A DNA stretch of 64,000 nucleotides, from contig OZ004593.1 in the NCBI GenBank assembly GCA_963924555.1, positions 6,878,480-6,942,479 of the forward strand, in the 5' to 3' direction. Each line of letters begins with the position of its first letter. The stretch's first letter is position 1. The notes under the pieces were generated by a model. It was not told where the DNA came from, made no database searches, and saw only the letters and a list, made by a program, of their open reading frames with translations. Of this stretch, positions 49,201-61,656 are shown in pieces. Both the position numbers and the translations under genes were made by a program. This DNA is from Crambe crambe. Lineage: Eukaryota; Porifera; Demospongiae; Poecilosclerida; Crambeidae.

Positions 49201-49808
49201 TGCATAGAATTATTCTTCAGCTCCAAAATTGTTCATTTACAATTATTATCAATGTGTAGAAAACATTTCAAGACTCACTCAATATGGAAGACACTACTGG
49301 AATTAGAACCAGCTGTAATCCCTGGAGTTACCTTAGCATAGCGCAAATCTATCGTCCTGCAGTAATAGATCACATGATGTTGGGGGAGGGGGGGTGGAGA
49401 CATACCCGACAGGTTCATGGACACTCTTGGTGTACGTCTCATGATTGCGATAGTACTTCAGAGAACAGGTTTTCTCATCAAACCAAAACCAGTAACGCCG
49501 GTTTCCTCCTGGTCTGAATACTATACACGATGGAAAGAGAGAGAAGAGGGGAGGGGAGAGAGGGAAGAGGAAATAATAGATACACTCCTTATAGCACAAA
49601 TCAAATACAGCGAGTCTACTTACTGTTTTTCTTTTGCTTCAAATGGAGACTTAAATAGCCTGTCAGACTGAACAGGCTATGCTGGAAGAGACATAAAAGT
49701 GTGCAATTAACGCTGGGACATTACAGCCTTTATAGTCTACCACACAAAAGCTACAAGACTAAACATCTCCAACGGACTCACTTTATTAGCTGCTGGCGGA
49801 AGAGCCAT
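43232..49808 (-). CDS. TBC1D2: TBC1D2 (Armus)-like RabGAP: PH + coiled coil + TBC + C-terminal propeller-like region
   Basis: Exon 1 MALPPAANK (ATG 49808). The PH domain runs LFSLTGYLSLHLKQKKN, RRYWFWFDEKTCSLKYYRN and SLSANEQTYVMTASSGDAAL, as in TBC1D2. Coiled-coil exons follow (about 48850-47500). The TBC domain (about 46870-45450) has KIDLHRTLPNNRHF, NVGYCQGMNMVAALGLLFLD and LTFITLNWFLTLFVDSMPTE. The TBC1D2-type helix after it (KANLASRHNSHLAKVKENW) is retained. At least six more exons then follow on the same strand with blade-like repeats such as EVWLCGGEGKLGIVSANG, ILAIVASKGGKVFAALADG and SLMVMDGKLWVGSGGGCVYI. The TBC part acts on Rab7-type GTPases by family analogy. The 3' limit at 43232 is uncertain. 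Confidence 0.82.
43970..44190. repeat. Dispersed AT-rich repeat, copy 2 (TBC1D2-like intron)
   Basis: Carries, on the opposite strand, the blocks found at 9225-9480 (CACTCAAATG, CTTTTGACTGTTAAAATC, AGTCACAAAAATTTT, TCTATAGAC, ATGGCCAAAATTTTT) with changed spacing. It ends in a run of about 23 A (44147-44169). Confidence 0.75.
46906..47038. repeat. Low-complexity pyrimidine tract in a TBC1D2-like intron
   Basis: About 130 bases of nearly pure C and T on the plus strand (G and A on the transcribed strand), between two coding exons. The short Gly/Glu/Arg-rich frames read through it are artefacts of composition. Confidence 0.85.
47320..47435. repeat. 43-bp tandem repeat, about 2.7 copies, in a TBC1D2-like intron
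   Basis: Units starting gcagccacctccttataagg at 47320, 47363 and 47406 (the last is partial). Intronic, no coding potential. Confidence 0.9.
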
Positions 49809-50039
49809 TGAAACAACTTTCTTCCTCCTCGGGTGCAACGGTCACTGAGTCACTAATCACAGCGAGAGGGCAGAGCCTGGGGTGGCAGCCAGCCAATGCA
49901 TCTTCCTTACTTGTACAGCTGCACGGAATGGGCGGGGGAAGCAAGTGGGCGTGTCTCGTAAACCTGGTGAGCATTAATTAGAGAGGCATACAGCATAATC
50001 CGTCCTAGCTGGTAGGACAGATCTATGGTAGGATCGACC

Positions 50040-50509
50040 ATGTCTGCTGATCGAGCAAGAAAGATGGCAAGATTGAGTGCCCGGATATTTGGGGAAGTGG
50101 TGCGCCAAACTACTCCCCAGTAAGTATGGGTTAATTCTATTTGAAGCACACCACATAGCATAGACAGATCTAATCAATGAGCTGACTAGACCCTGTGATT
50201 GACATGTGTACTGTTGTATGCAGGGATTATAAAGTGGTTAATCTTTTTTCACGTTCCCGATACAAGCAAGATTTGCCTTCATATTATCCCCCTCTCCCCA
50301 TCTATCACACACTGTTGCTACGACTACGGAGACTGGGTTTGTTTCACGATGAGCAGGAGAACTTCCGAGAAGAGATGAAGACAAGCAGAATTGCCAGAGG
50401 AAAAAGCATACCACGAAAAGGTACAAATGGCATTAATATTAAAAAGATATTGATTGTATTAAGCTTCCTTTCAGGTGAAGGAAAACGTGCTAAGAAGAGG
50501 AAGAAATGA
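50040..50509 (+). CDS. MRPS33: Mitochondrial small ribosomal subunit protein mS33
   Basis: Three exons from ATG 50040. MARLSARIFGEVVRQTTPQ is spliced (CCCA|gtaagt to atgcag|GGATT) to DYKVVNLFS. YYPPLPIYHTLLLRLRRLGL and FHDEQENFREEMK follow. The last intron (AAAAG|gtacaa to ctttcag|GTGAAGG) leads to KGEGKRAKKRKK and TGA 50507-50509. All segments match human MRPS33 in order and size, about 105 aa, with a basic C-terminus. It is a component of the mitoribosome small-subunit head. Divergent from TBC1D2-like, 231 bp between ATGs. Confidence 0.93.
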
Positions 50510-50959
50510 TGTTATGAACCTCTTAACAGTCTCACCTATATATATTGCATTATCAATCAATCAATTCTGACTTTGAATCCCCGACATTCCTGCAGCGAGC
50601 CCCGCCCCCTTAGCGCAAAGAATAAAAGACGAGCGCTTACCATTTGCAGTGTTTCTAGCCAGTGCATGAAGAAGACCTTGCAATTGAAGTGACTGTGCCC
50701 ATAAGCATTGCGGCGAGGTGAGTCATCGGGCCTAGCTGTGACCATAGGGTATATTTTGTTTTTGACGTGGATCAGCTCTAGGTAGCAACTAACTTATTTA
50801 GCTATCTGCCTATTATAGCCAAGTGAACATAATAGTGGAAAAATAGTTCAGATGCATGCAATACTTGACTGGGGGAAGATTAAGCTAGTGGACTATGATC
50901 AGATCTATTTTATACTGCTATCTGCTGCAGTTTTCTAAAGTGCTGTACTCCTTAGAGCA
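50510..50959. other. Intergenic MRPS33 / LRR gene
   Basis: 450 bp of 3' flank and putative promoter. A GC-richer patch occurs at 50590-50720. No gene seen. Confidence 0.55.
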
Positions 50960-53039
50960 ATGAGTAACTGCAGACATTCATCCAAGGACTCATCCACCAT
51001 GAACAATTATTTTGGTACGTAGATATCTCAGGAAAAGAAGCACTATTTTACTTTGGGTCCAATATAGGTGGCCCAGGCATGCCTAGTGTTGGACAACTGC
51101 TGTTTGAGAATGAGAGAGTCACAAGGAAGCTGCGGAAAGTGCAGCAGCGAAGGGACTACTACGCTAAACTCTACCATGATACACTCTCTGAGCTGGACAA
51201 TACCAAATGGCAGTTAGCCAGTGCCATGAATACCATCAAGGAACTCCGCAGTTCTCAAGGTCAGATTCCTGTCTCTGAGCCTTGAACTTTTTTGTTTATC
51301 ATGGAGGAAGTTATTAAAGTGCAGATCGGAAAAAAGTGTCAGAAAATGAGACTTTTTTCCCTTCCTACTGTAATTCTGAAGTTATAATTGGAAGGTGTAT
51401 TATATTCCTCCACGGTCCAACAAACAATTATTCCCTGCATTGCAATGGCTGAGTGAGAGTGTGAGTCAGTAGACTGCTGTCTCCTGAACTAATTATGAGT
51501 CCCACACCCCCACAATCCTGACCCAGTGCTGTGTGTGCAGATTCATTAAGCCTGTTGCCTGTAAGCTGAGAACATAGCTTCCCGCTTTACTCGCTTGCTG
51601 GAACCACTTATAGCAACCTATAAAGTTTCAGATCCTTAGTCTGAGAGCTTTCCTTACCTCCTACCTCATAACTAGCACTCTTTCTCAGCACTTCAAAAAT
51701 AATAATAACAATGATACAGTTGCTTAAAGGTAAATAATAGTTAGCTTCTCAGCTTGCTTATGGAACACCCACAGTGACACTGGTATGTATTCATGCAGGT
51801 CACATTCTGAAGCAGCAAAGATCCCATTCCAATACCACAAGTCCAGACTCCGGTGCTTCGCTCTCTCCTGGAATCAACTCGATGACTAATCAGAGAAGCT
51901 CGGATGCGATATCCCAACACGAAAGGGAAGTTCACGAAAGGGAGGTTAAGAGAACAACATGGGATCACGAAAATGTGAAGAAGACTGAGAGCATGAGCAA
52001 CCTTTACTCTCAACATCAGCCAAAGAGAGGACAGCGACCTCCTCACCTCCACATCCCTGTGGACTATGCCCCTCACCAGGCCAGAACAAACTATCACCAC
52101 CCAATGGATCACCACATACAACCATTCGAGGCTCACCACAATCAGTACCAGCCCATAGAGAGTCATCACGTCAACCAGCAACAGCCAGGAGAAGGTCATT
52201 ACCACTATCATCCTAACCAGCACCACCAGGACCACAGGGAACGTCGTCCCAGCCAAGACTTCCATCCTCAGCAAGGAGTTCCTCATCCCCTTGGGGACTA
52301 CTCCCATCACTACCCATCATATGCCAAAGACCACTCCCCCCAACAACACATAACAGCCCACACTCCTCACCACCCCATCGCTGAAAGGCACCCTCTTCAA
52401 CCACACCCTCTGGAGACACGCCCCCCACAGAATCGCCGTCAGTCAGCAGGAGACTATCAGACTGCACATTACCACTCGGCCTCAGCATTCTCCCCAAACA
52501 GGGCTGGTTTTGTCAGATCATATAGCCTGTCCACAGACCTCTCTCCACAGCTCCAACGTAGCCCCCTCCAACGATGTCCCCCCATCACACCCCTTACAGC
52601 AACACCCCTCACAGTACCCGACTACCCCTCATTTGTGCAGCAATCAAAAAAGAGTTTCCAACGTTCCATGACACTTCCATACCACCAGCACCAACCACAG
52701 TTCTCTCCAGCTAAACCTCTGGACAAAACACAGCTCTCCCACTCTCATGATGACCTCCTGAGTTCTAATGTAACAGAGAGACGTTCAGCTTTCAAGAAGC
52801 CAATGGAGACTCATTATTTACCCCAACACAAGTACGCTCCTGAAGAACAGAGACACTGTACCAGTTCTTCCAGCGAAGGGAGTAGCTCCAGGCTGTCTGT
52901 CACCACCAGCAGCAGTACTACAGTGCTGACAACTGCTAACCACATTCACCACACCTATGATGCACTCTCTGATGTCGACTTGCTCAACCTTGTATCTAAA
53001 ATTGCTTCTCCTGACTGCCATATACAGTCACTAGAGTAA

Positions 53040-53112
<73 letters not shown>

Positions 53113-54542
53113 GACTCTATGCATGTATAGCCCTAACTATCCCTCTCGATTACAGACAGCTGGTTATATCCATCAAAGGTTAATGGTAAAGGTCTCTCAA
53201 TTGTACTCAGACTGTGCACAAACACCTGGACCATCTGTTTGAGAGCATAGTGATGTTCATGTACTATCACTGACCTGTTGATGAAATGGTTGACCTGTTG
53301 ATGAAATGGTTGGCCTATACCTTAATTAATGAAACATCTTTTTCCTTATGCAGGATCAAGAGGAGCAACTTGGGACGAGTGGAAACCATGAAACTGCTTT
53401 GTAATGACTTGGTTCGCAACACCTCCATTCAGGAGCTCAGGTGAGAACTCCCTCTCTTCTAATTGATAAACCAGGTAGCAGCTCTATGATATCTATAATT
53501 GGCGAGAAGTCCATATCTTCAGCATGAGCAGTATTAGAGACACCCTTATTAGGAAGTGCTCTCGTTTCAGATGAGGGGGTTTAAACTGGTTTAAACTGAT
53601 TAGTGATCAAAGCGTCTCCTTAGTGATACAGTGACACACCATGAAAGAAAAAGAAGCCCATTGAAATGACGTGTTTTAATGTGACAGAGTTAGTTTGTAT
53701 ATATATTCATAATGTGGCTAATTGCTGCTAATCTGTAGCTTGCCGGAGAATGGAATAGGAGCAGACAGTCTGAGTGTCCTCTTGGAAACGCTCAAGTCTT
53801 GTGCAAACATCAAAGAACTAAAGTAAGTGACACCACCAAAATGATGCATTAGTCACACTCCACTCACTAACAGTTACTGATTCTTTAAATACTGACTCTG
53901 CAGGCTGCGTAAAAACTTGATTGATCAAGACTGTGCAAATTTGATCAAGGGTTTTTTGGCAGTGACAAGAATTGATTCTCTAGTGTAAGTTGCCTGGCAG
54001 TGAGTCTAGTTGAATGGTTCCCAATAGAGGGATCTATGGGACATATTGATTAAAGGTTATCTCACCACAGGTTGACTGGCAACCAAATAGAGCAGTATGG
54101 ACATCTGCTTAATGGACAAGTGCCAAATGAGTTCTCTGTCGAGTGAGTCACTCTCCATTCTTTTGGTGTTAACTCATTAGCTACTTGCAGATAAGTAAAA
54201 GGCCATCAAGCTAGTTAGTCACATCCCATTGATAAAATAGCTCATGTCTCTGTCCTTTATTGAGAGAACTATCATGTTGATCAAGTGTCCCATTGAAAGG
54301 GTGTCCCTAATAATAATATGATATCATGTTTCTAGAAGGGGAGAAGGAACATGTGTCCCAATCAAGTGTCCTTTTAAATTATGTGCACTGAACCTTCAAA
54401 TATTTGACCTTTAATTTTTATGATGTGCAGGTATTCTACTGATGGTAGTGAAGATAGCGGTGTCCATACCTCAGTCGCTACACCCTCCAATAACGAGCCA
54501 TCTCCACAAATATCAAGTTCCTTCAAATACTTACGAATCTAG
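50960..54542 (+). CDS. Unrecognised protein: coiled coil, His/Pro/Gln-rich region and RNI-type leucine-rich repeats
   Basis: Eight exons with consistent phases. Exon 1 (50960-51014) MSNCRHSSKDSSTMNNYFG. Exon 2 is a coiled coil (ENERVTRKLRKVQQRRDYYA). Exon 3 (about 51799-53035) encodes about 410 residues of low-complexity His/Pro/Gln/Ser sequence, then YDALSDVDLLNLVSKIASP. Exons 4-7 each encode about one 27-29-residue LRR: NLGRVETMKLLCNDLV, LPENGIGADSLSVLLETLKS, LRKNLIDQDCANLIKGFL, LTGNQIEQYGHLLNG. The tail is Ser-rich and ends LRI. The LRRs are of the ribonuclease-inhibitor class. I cannot name an orthologue. Possibly a scaffold, given the disordered centre between two interaction modules (inference). 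Confidence 0.78.
53040..53112. repeat. (TTA)n microsatellite starting at a splice donor
   Basis: About 24 TTA repeats begin immediately after the donor GTAAGT (53035-53040) of the large exon of the LRR gene. Intronic. Confidence 0.95.
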
Positions 54543-54785
54543 CTAGACATATAACTCAAACACAACACAGCTCTTGCAAGATGTTATACAAATAGAATTT
54601 ATTATTAATTTTATCCATGAATACACGCAGGGAGCCCCTTCCCGGCCTGCCTATTGAAATAATAATATGGGCGTGGCAATCTCGCGCTTTCGCGTGTGTC
54701 GTCCTTTACCAATTTATTCAAAAAGGACTCCTCCACTCTTCCTTCCGCCCCAGGAAAAGACCTTCTCTGGACACCGCTGACTGCA

Positions 54786-56657
54786 ATGTTCAGGTGGTCT
54801 ACTATTAGGTCATTCAATCCTGGAGAGTATTTATCCAAACACGTGAGTTGAAGCCATTATTATGCAGCTACCACAGAACTGAACTGAACATGCCCAAACA
54901 ACGTGTAGCTGACTCTAATCATATCTGTGCAGTTGACACCTCGGAGTGCAAAAATTCTACTAGCTCTGTTAGCCGGTTTCTCACTCTCTATCTTGGCTGC
55001 TGGGTACTTCTTCCAACGTCGACACCGTCGTTACAGAGCTAGAGCCATCCGTACCACTAGCACCTCACACTCCCTCTATCGCTCCAACACCTTCCAAACA
55101 CACAGCCGTCACAGTAGTTTCCAGCAAAACCCACACCGTGCCTCTCATTACACTTTCAAAAGCAATGGTATGTAGTGACTGACCCTATGACCTCTTAATT
55201 ATGTGCCCACTGGAAGGGGATCATTGCTGTCTGTGTACATTGAATGTATTTTTTGGTCATTTCTATAAATAGATGTTTCCGTAAGTACATCCTCTCCAGA
55301 AGTGAGTAGTCCAAGTCTCCAGAGTGGTATGGTGGAAGAACCCCTTCCTCAACCTGATGTCTTCCAAATGGACACAGATGGTGGTGGTGAAGAGGAGGAG
55401 GAGGAGGAGGAAGAGAGCAATAGGAGAACATCCAGCTCCAGCAATGACTCCTTTCATTCCACCTTAGCTCAGTTTGATTCTGACCCCATGTTCCTCTCTT
55501 CACATAACCAACTCTACCACTCAGCCTTGGAATTGGTCACAAGTGGAGGAGTAAAGTGCAGGAAGATAAGGTATAAAGTAATGACTACGACCTCCATCAC
55601 TGCCACAGCACCTGCTTTGTTATTATTGTTGTTTTGGTGTTTATTCATCTCTACAGAGCAGAACTGCTTCATTGTCTAAATGAGCAAGACTTTCTTGCCA
55701 AGGTTCACTGTGTTCGTTTGGCAATGGATGGTCTGCTCCAGTCCCCCTCGACTAGAAACTACTTTGTGGAGGTGGGCAGGAATGTCATGGCCGGATTTCT
55801 GCAAGACACCAACCAGGACCCCACCCTCTTTGTCACACGCTTCAATGCTCTGGTCGTTCACATGGAGAACTCAACCAACTGGGAAATCGCCAAGAAGGAA
55901 CTTGTTGCCAGAGAGGTACTGTTGATTGATTAGAGCGTATTGATTTATGTAGTGGACCGTTGTGTTTGTCCAGGTGGTGTGTATGAATATATATGATATA
56001 GCGCTGGATTTCATTTTGCTGGATGCATTTGATGACCTGGATAACCCTCCTTCCACTATCGTGGCCGTTCTACAGAACAAATGGATCACCACAGGCATGA
56101 AGACAGCTGTAAGTCATACATAAGTCAGTAGGAATGAAGATGACCATAAGTTAATAATGTTTGGTAACGCTCCATTGACAAATGAGTAGATGAGTAGGAT
56201 TCCATGTCACTCTATATATCATTTCCCAGGCACTATCTGCTGCTATTTGGTCAATCTCCAAAGCAAAGAAAAGTATGCTGAAGGTGATAAAGTGACCTCA
56301 TATATAGTTACCCTTTTTTGATTGGTTGATTTGTCACATGACTTGTAGCATAAGAACGGATTTATGGCACAATTCTACTCTCTAAGTGAAACTATATCCC
56401 CCACATTGGCCTGGGGATTCCTAGGCACTGACGAAAACCTCAAGACAAAGTGTGCACAATTTAGAGTATGTCTGTTGTCATGTTTACATGGAGTGATTTG
56501 TTCATTTCTGTTTCTGTATCACGCACAGGATAGCATCGAGAACTTTACTCGCTCAATCTTTTCCTTGGAGAAAGTGAGATACACAACTGTTGCCTCCCTT
56601 TCAGACGACATTCTCAGACTGGCTCAACAAGCTGCTCAATCTCTTGACACATCATAA
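54786..56657 (+). CDS. MIGA: Mitoguardin (MIGA/FAM73), outer mitochondrial membrane protein
   Basis: Exon 1 MFRWSTIRSFNPGEYLSKH (54786-54842) splices in phase 0 to LTPRSAKILLALLAGFSLS, the mitoguardin membrane anchor, followed by basic QRRHRRYRARAI. A disordered Ser/Glu region follows (Glu run near 55395). The conserved C-terminal domain runs from SALELVTSGGVKCRKIRAEL and EQDFLAKVHCVRLAMDGLL to REVVCMNIYDIALDFILLDA, LDNPPSTIVAVLQNKW, WSISKAKKSMLKHKNGFMAQ, FYSLSETISPTLAWGFLG and VRYTTVASLSDDILRLAQQ, collinear with human MIGA2. It promotes mitochondrial fusion and links mitochondria to ER and lipid droplets (family knowledge). The TGA of 56655-56657 converges on ZDHHC12. Confidence 0.93.
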
Positions 56658-56877
56658 ACACTCACTTTCAACCTCCAACCCCCCCCCCCCCCTAAAAAAA
56701 ATTTTTTTTTAATCTTATCTCGCCTGTCAGTCATTTTTTTCCTTCTATTGCTCACCCTTCCACTCCATTTGTATGTGCATTGCTTCCCACTGGGAAAAAA
56801 ATTATTATTGTGGCACTTGACATGAGCTGAGATCCACATGAATTGAATTGCTGGCTAATAAATAAGTTGCTGTTGTG

Positions 56878-58322
56878 CTATCTATCAGCAGACCTGATGC
56901 CTGTTCTTGTTAGGTAAAGGGTATCCCAATCACGTAACCAGGGATGAAACACGAAACGTGTGGCATTACATATACAGCCCTCGTTAAACGGGTTTGTCAG
57001 GTCTTGTAGGTCTTTGAGGTAATGGATTCTATTGCGGGAAGCCTGTTCCCAGGTAGTCTGACCAGTGAGCATTAAATAGGAATGGTAGAGGAAAAGAAGG
57101 CCAACAATGATGACAGAAATGAAGATGACAAGGAGGGAGCCAAATACCAGAATATTTGACCAGAAGTGTTGCATAGAAATGCCACCCCTACAAGCACAAT
57201 ATAATTTCAATGAGACTGGCTGATACGCCTAACTAGTATAAATCATAGCTCACCAGGCTATGTCCACTCCCCATGCAAGTAGAGCAGTTTCCATTAGGAG
57301 GAAGAGCCAGAAGAAACGGTGGTTTCTTTCTCCAACACAATTGCCTAGCCAGGGGCAGTGGTGATCAAACCTCCTGACACAGCGTCCACACGTGTAGCAG
57401 TGCTTGGCACGTAATGGCTTGACGTATCTGCACACACGGCAGTAATGGCTACTGTCAGGATGCTCCCCATTGGATTTGTCCGACTCGTCAGCTGGTAAAG
57501 TCAAATCCACATGAGGAGAGCCTTCCTCCATCATGGACACCTTATCTTCTTCGCCATCCTACACAACACAACACAAGATACCTCAAAACTCAACCATCCT
57601 TTCATAATATGACTGCTCAGATTACAAGACCCCCAGAACCACCAAGATTCCAGTAGTGGATCATGCTCCTAATATTCAAAAGAAACTGACAGGCTTGCTA
57701 CACAACATGGATTACATTGGTTGAAAAGGAGTATAAGTCACCTACCTTTGTTGGGGGTGGAAGCGATTTTTTAGTGACAGAGAAGCTGGCAAGAATGTTC
57801 TGAGTGAGGTCAGCCTTTGGGAGGTAGCCAGGGTCCATCAAACTAGCCACTAAGTAGAAGAAAGAGGACACTATAGTCAGGGACAACACTCCAAAGAAGT
57901 AACCGCTTTTGGAAAGCCAAGCATTATGTAGATCTATAGGAATGCAAATAGAAATCATCAATTCCTGACAGATCTGAGTACAAGGTGTATGAACTTCATG
58001 ATAAATTGATCAATACCCATACAGGGATGTGCAAACTTTGAGACTAGACTGGAGATCATGGACCCACCCCCAATAAGATAATTTAAGGCTCTAGGCTTCG
58101 CTCAATGCTATCAATGCAGCTAGTCGAATGGTTATTCTACAATTAAGATACGTATTCTTGAATCCTGATCACACATAGACTAACTGGATAACCAGGTGAT
58201 CACTTTATACCTGTCTTTTCCGAGGAAGTCAATACGTAGAAGATGAGAATGGTGAGTAGGAAATGGAGAAGCCTGACCACGTTCTCTAGTCGGAATAAAC
58301 CGGTGCAACAGCAGTACCTCAT
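56878..58322 (-). CDS. ZDHHC12: DHHC palmitoyltransferase, ZDHHC12-like
   Basis: Exon 1 from ATG 58322: [20 protein letters not shown], then a first TM ([11 protein letters not shown]). Exon 2 gives [20 protein letters not shown], the ZDHHC12-like second TM and DPG motif. The catalytic Cys-rich domain (about 57480-57330) is [40 protein letters not shown], with all zinc ligands and the DHHC cysteine. TM3/TM4 ([38 protein letters not shown]) and [14 protein letters not shown] follow, with [15 protein letters not shown] near the end, matching ZDHHC12 order. S-acylates membrane proteins at Golgi/ER (family knowledge). The N-terminal Cys cluster may itself be acylated. Confidence 0.9.
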
Positions 58323-58476
58323 GTCGCTCTGCCTGGCCACATTCTCCTACCTTCTGACACTTCAACCAGAACTGTACTGCTTGCATGAATATACGTACGT
58401 GGCAAACATTGACGCGTGCGCTCTAATTAGAAACATTATAACTTCCTGATTTGATGAGGAAGTGTTGAGATGATAA

Positions 58477-60311
58477 TTACTGCAACACTATCCATAGCAG
58501 TATAGCAATAAGGACCGTTAATATAGTGGCAATAAAACTAACAATTCCAAAATAAGTCTTCACCACTTTACCCCGATCCTTGGTTACATGACCATCTTCG
58601 GTAATTGGTGTGTCTGGTGGAAATTGCTCCAATGGTTTCATCGTGATGGAGTCTGAAGCAACTGTCAGCAATTCACTAGCTCGGCTGCAACACTCCTATC
58701 ATAAATAATATGCTCTTTAATGCATGAAGACACACACTGACATAACAGACCTTGACATCTTCATGTTGTAAGCTATATTCTGTGAAGTAAACAGGATATG
58801 TAGGCAATGAGAGAGCCATTCGTGCTGGCAAGCAGTCCTCCATGACCCCTTCCCTTGTGGAGAAACCCTCTATAACAGCTTGCAAGTGAGATACAAGACT
58901 TCGGCAAGCATCTTGCTTCACTGCCTAGCAACACATCAAAGCCATAGGTTATTGGGGGAAGATACAAGGAGGTCACATGCTCACAGCAATGGCCTCTGCA
59001 CAGGTGGCTTTGGGGTGGACATAGGCAAGGATGGATATGGACCCCTTCAAAGTCACTCTCCGTGCATGAGGGATGAGAATAGGTGCTTCTGAGTTCACAT
59101 AAGGCTGCAGATCAATAGCAGTGATATTTTGTTGCATGGTTGACTCTATGGCAACTCACTTTTCTTCTGAGGTGAAAGACGGCCTTTACTACTTCTGTGG
59201 AGGGTGACTGCTGAGATTTTTTGCTGCGCTTGATGAGGGGGTCATTCTCTCGCTGAATAAGACGTCCACGGAGTGTCACTATGGCCGTCTGCACAGATTC
59301 CAACACACTACTCACCCCCAACTGCACACAACAACAATACAACTCTTTGAAGTGTTGGAATTGGCTAAGATGCCCCAAACTACAAAAAATATTTCATACA
59401 GTAAGTCCTTAATGTCAAGAGATTTTATTCTGCTCTGGAGGACTTACACACCCGAGCCTGTGTCAAGCTTAGCCCCTCATCCTGACTCAAATAGGGGATG
59501 AAAGTTTGGCTGTCCAACGATAACACTGCTTCAAGCTTGCTCCATTGTTTCAAGTGGTCCTTAAATTTAAATTCGGCAGCTCTGAAGCCAGCCTGTACAG
59601 AAAGTGGAAGGTGGACACATGCTGAAAGGAAGCAAGGAGATACCTGAGGATCAGCTGTGTCCATAGTCTGGCACTTGAACCTACACACCAAAGAGATCAA
59701 CTACCAGTAACCAAAAAACAAGAACTTACTTCTTCTTGAGTGTGCAATAATGGACCAAAATTAAATGCTGGTGAGGCTGGTGACCTTTGAACTCTTGAGT
59801 GTTTCCTATATCCCGGAGGATTTTGGCAAGCCTTGCTTGGCAGGAAGGAAGGACTTGGGATGAGCAACACACAAATACGCCAATTATGTTGAGGCCTCCT
59901 GGAAGTATCCCGTATACCTACAGTGGTCTGCAGTAAAATATCCATTCTCTGGTTGTTTGTAGTGGACTCACCTGCGAGGCATGCTCTACTACCCACCAAT
60001 CAGCAAACAAGGCATCATCTTCTATGATAGCCCTTCCACTATCTGCTATTATTATCATTATACTTAAGCTTACACGTTTCTCTTGTTTTATACCTTCATT
60101 TTTTGCACCCAATTCTTCCAGAGAAGGAGTTGGAACTGCCACAGCAATCAAGTCTTTGGCATACGCTACCTATTTAAAGTATTTGTTTGAGAGATATCTT
60201 CCAGAGATTCCGACTTACTTGACCCACAAGGAGGCCTGTTCTCATCATAGAAGACTGAACATTGCTCAAATCAGAGCCAACTTTTTCTTCTGCTACAACG
60301 GTTCTTCCCAT
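58477..60311 (-). CDS. ODR4: ODR4 homologue (ER membrane trafficking cofactor)
   Basis: Exon 1 from ATG 60311: MGRTVVAEEKVGSDLSNVQS then TGLLVGQ, matching the ODR4 N-terminus. Exon 2 leads to ALFADWWVVEHASQ, equal to the conserved EHASQV segment. Further exons give FKCQTMDTADPQ (as CRTYDIxDP), AEFKFKDHLKQWSKLEAVLS, a charged linker, RRVTLKGSISILAYVHPKAT, VKQDACRSLVSHLQ and LPTYPVYF. A single C-terminal TM (IVSFIATILTVLIAILLWIV) ends LQ at 58477. ODR4 pairs with UFSP2 at the ER and helps traffic certain GPCRs in nematodes. Divergent from CFAP20 with 147 bp between ATGs. Confidence 0.88.
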
Positions 60312-60458
60312 AATGTGCGCTTATTAGAAGAGGTGGGCTCTAATAAAGAAAAAGGTTCAAAGGCCATGAATAAGGAATTGGTTACTTAGCAACAAGTGCA
60401 TTCTCAACACTCTTCAAGAAATTGTTTTCTATTAGATTGACAAGTTCTGACACCAATC
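60312..60458. promoter_or_regulatory. Bidirectional ODR4/CFAP20 promoter region
   Basis: 147 bp between divergent start codons. No TATA box seen. Confidence 0.5.
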
Positions 60459-61455
60459 ATGTTTAAGAATACTTTCCAATCCGGCTTTCTCTCCATCCTC
60501 TACAGCATAGGCAGTAAACCTCTTCAGATTTGGGACAAAAAGGTAAGGAGTGTTGGATTTCCCATACTGCCATGTGCACGATTTCATTTATTAGGTGAGG
60601 AATGGTCACATCAAGAGGATTACTGATAATGACATCCAGTCTTTGGTCTTGGAGATAGTCGGCACTAATGTTAGGTGAGTCTTTATTCTATTCTAATCAA
60701 ACCATTTGTCAGCATGCCTATCAAGCTGATGTATGTATCACGTCTGTAGCACAACATATATCACCTGTCCTGCTGACCCACATAAAACACTTGGTATCAA
60801 GCTACCTTTTCTTGTCATGATCATCAAAAATCTCAAGAAATACTTTACCTTTGAAGTTCAAGTAAGTAATGAATGTGGCTGGCTGTGGTGTATGTACCGA
60901 GTCTAATTATCATTGCTGTAGGTTTTGGATGATAAGAATGTACGTCGAAGGTTTCGGGCATCCAACTACCAGTCAACTACTCGTGTCAAGCCCTTCATTT
61001 GCACAATGCCTATGCGTTTGGATGATGGATGGAACCAGATCCAGTTCAACCTCTCTGACTTTACTCGTAGAGCCTATGGCACCAACTATATTGAGACCCT
61101 CCGAGTCCAGGTAATTGACAATGTTTGACCTTTTGACCTCTTTTTAGCTGTTCATTCATACACAGATCCATGCCAATTGCCGCATTCGTAGAGTTTACTT
61201 CTCTGATAGACTGTACTCTGAAGATGAACTGCCAGCAGAGTTTAAACTGTACCTCCCAGTCCAGAATAAGGCCTCAGCTAAGGTGAGGGTCAAATCAGGT
61301 TTGGGACTAGTCCTTGGCAGCATGCCATTTCTACTGTTAACACAACAGATGGCTAGCCCTTATTGTTTTCATAAGCCAAAAAGAAAACTCCTCTGTTTGT
61401 GCAGGTTCCTCCTCAGCAGGCCACAGGGGCAGCAGCTTCTGGAGCTCAGTCATAG
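60459..61455 (+). CDS. CFAP20: Cilia- and flagella-associated protein 20 (BUG22)
   Basis: Six exons from ATG 60459 to TAG 61453-61455. [100 protein letters not shown] and [20 protein letters not shown] are nearly identical to the human protein. The last exon adds a short lineage-specific tail ([15 protein letters not shown]) in place of the vertebrate end. It is an inner-junction protein of axonemal doublet microtubules, one of the most conserved ciliary proteins. Confidence 0.97.
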
Positions 61456-61656
61456 ATTGCTCTTCACCTTCGGCCCCCTTTTTTACACAAAACTGTCCAA
61501 TAATAATTATGTTCATCTATCCACCAAGTATGATCCTGTATTATCTTATGGCAGTTTCGGTAATAAATTTAAACATGGCAAACCTCGATGAATAGTTACA
61601 TAATAGTGTTGAGATAAAAATAATAAACACAAAAATAGTCTGCCTGTGTAACACTC

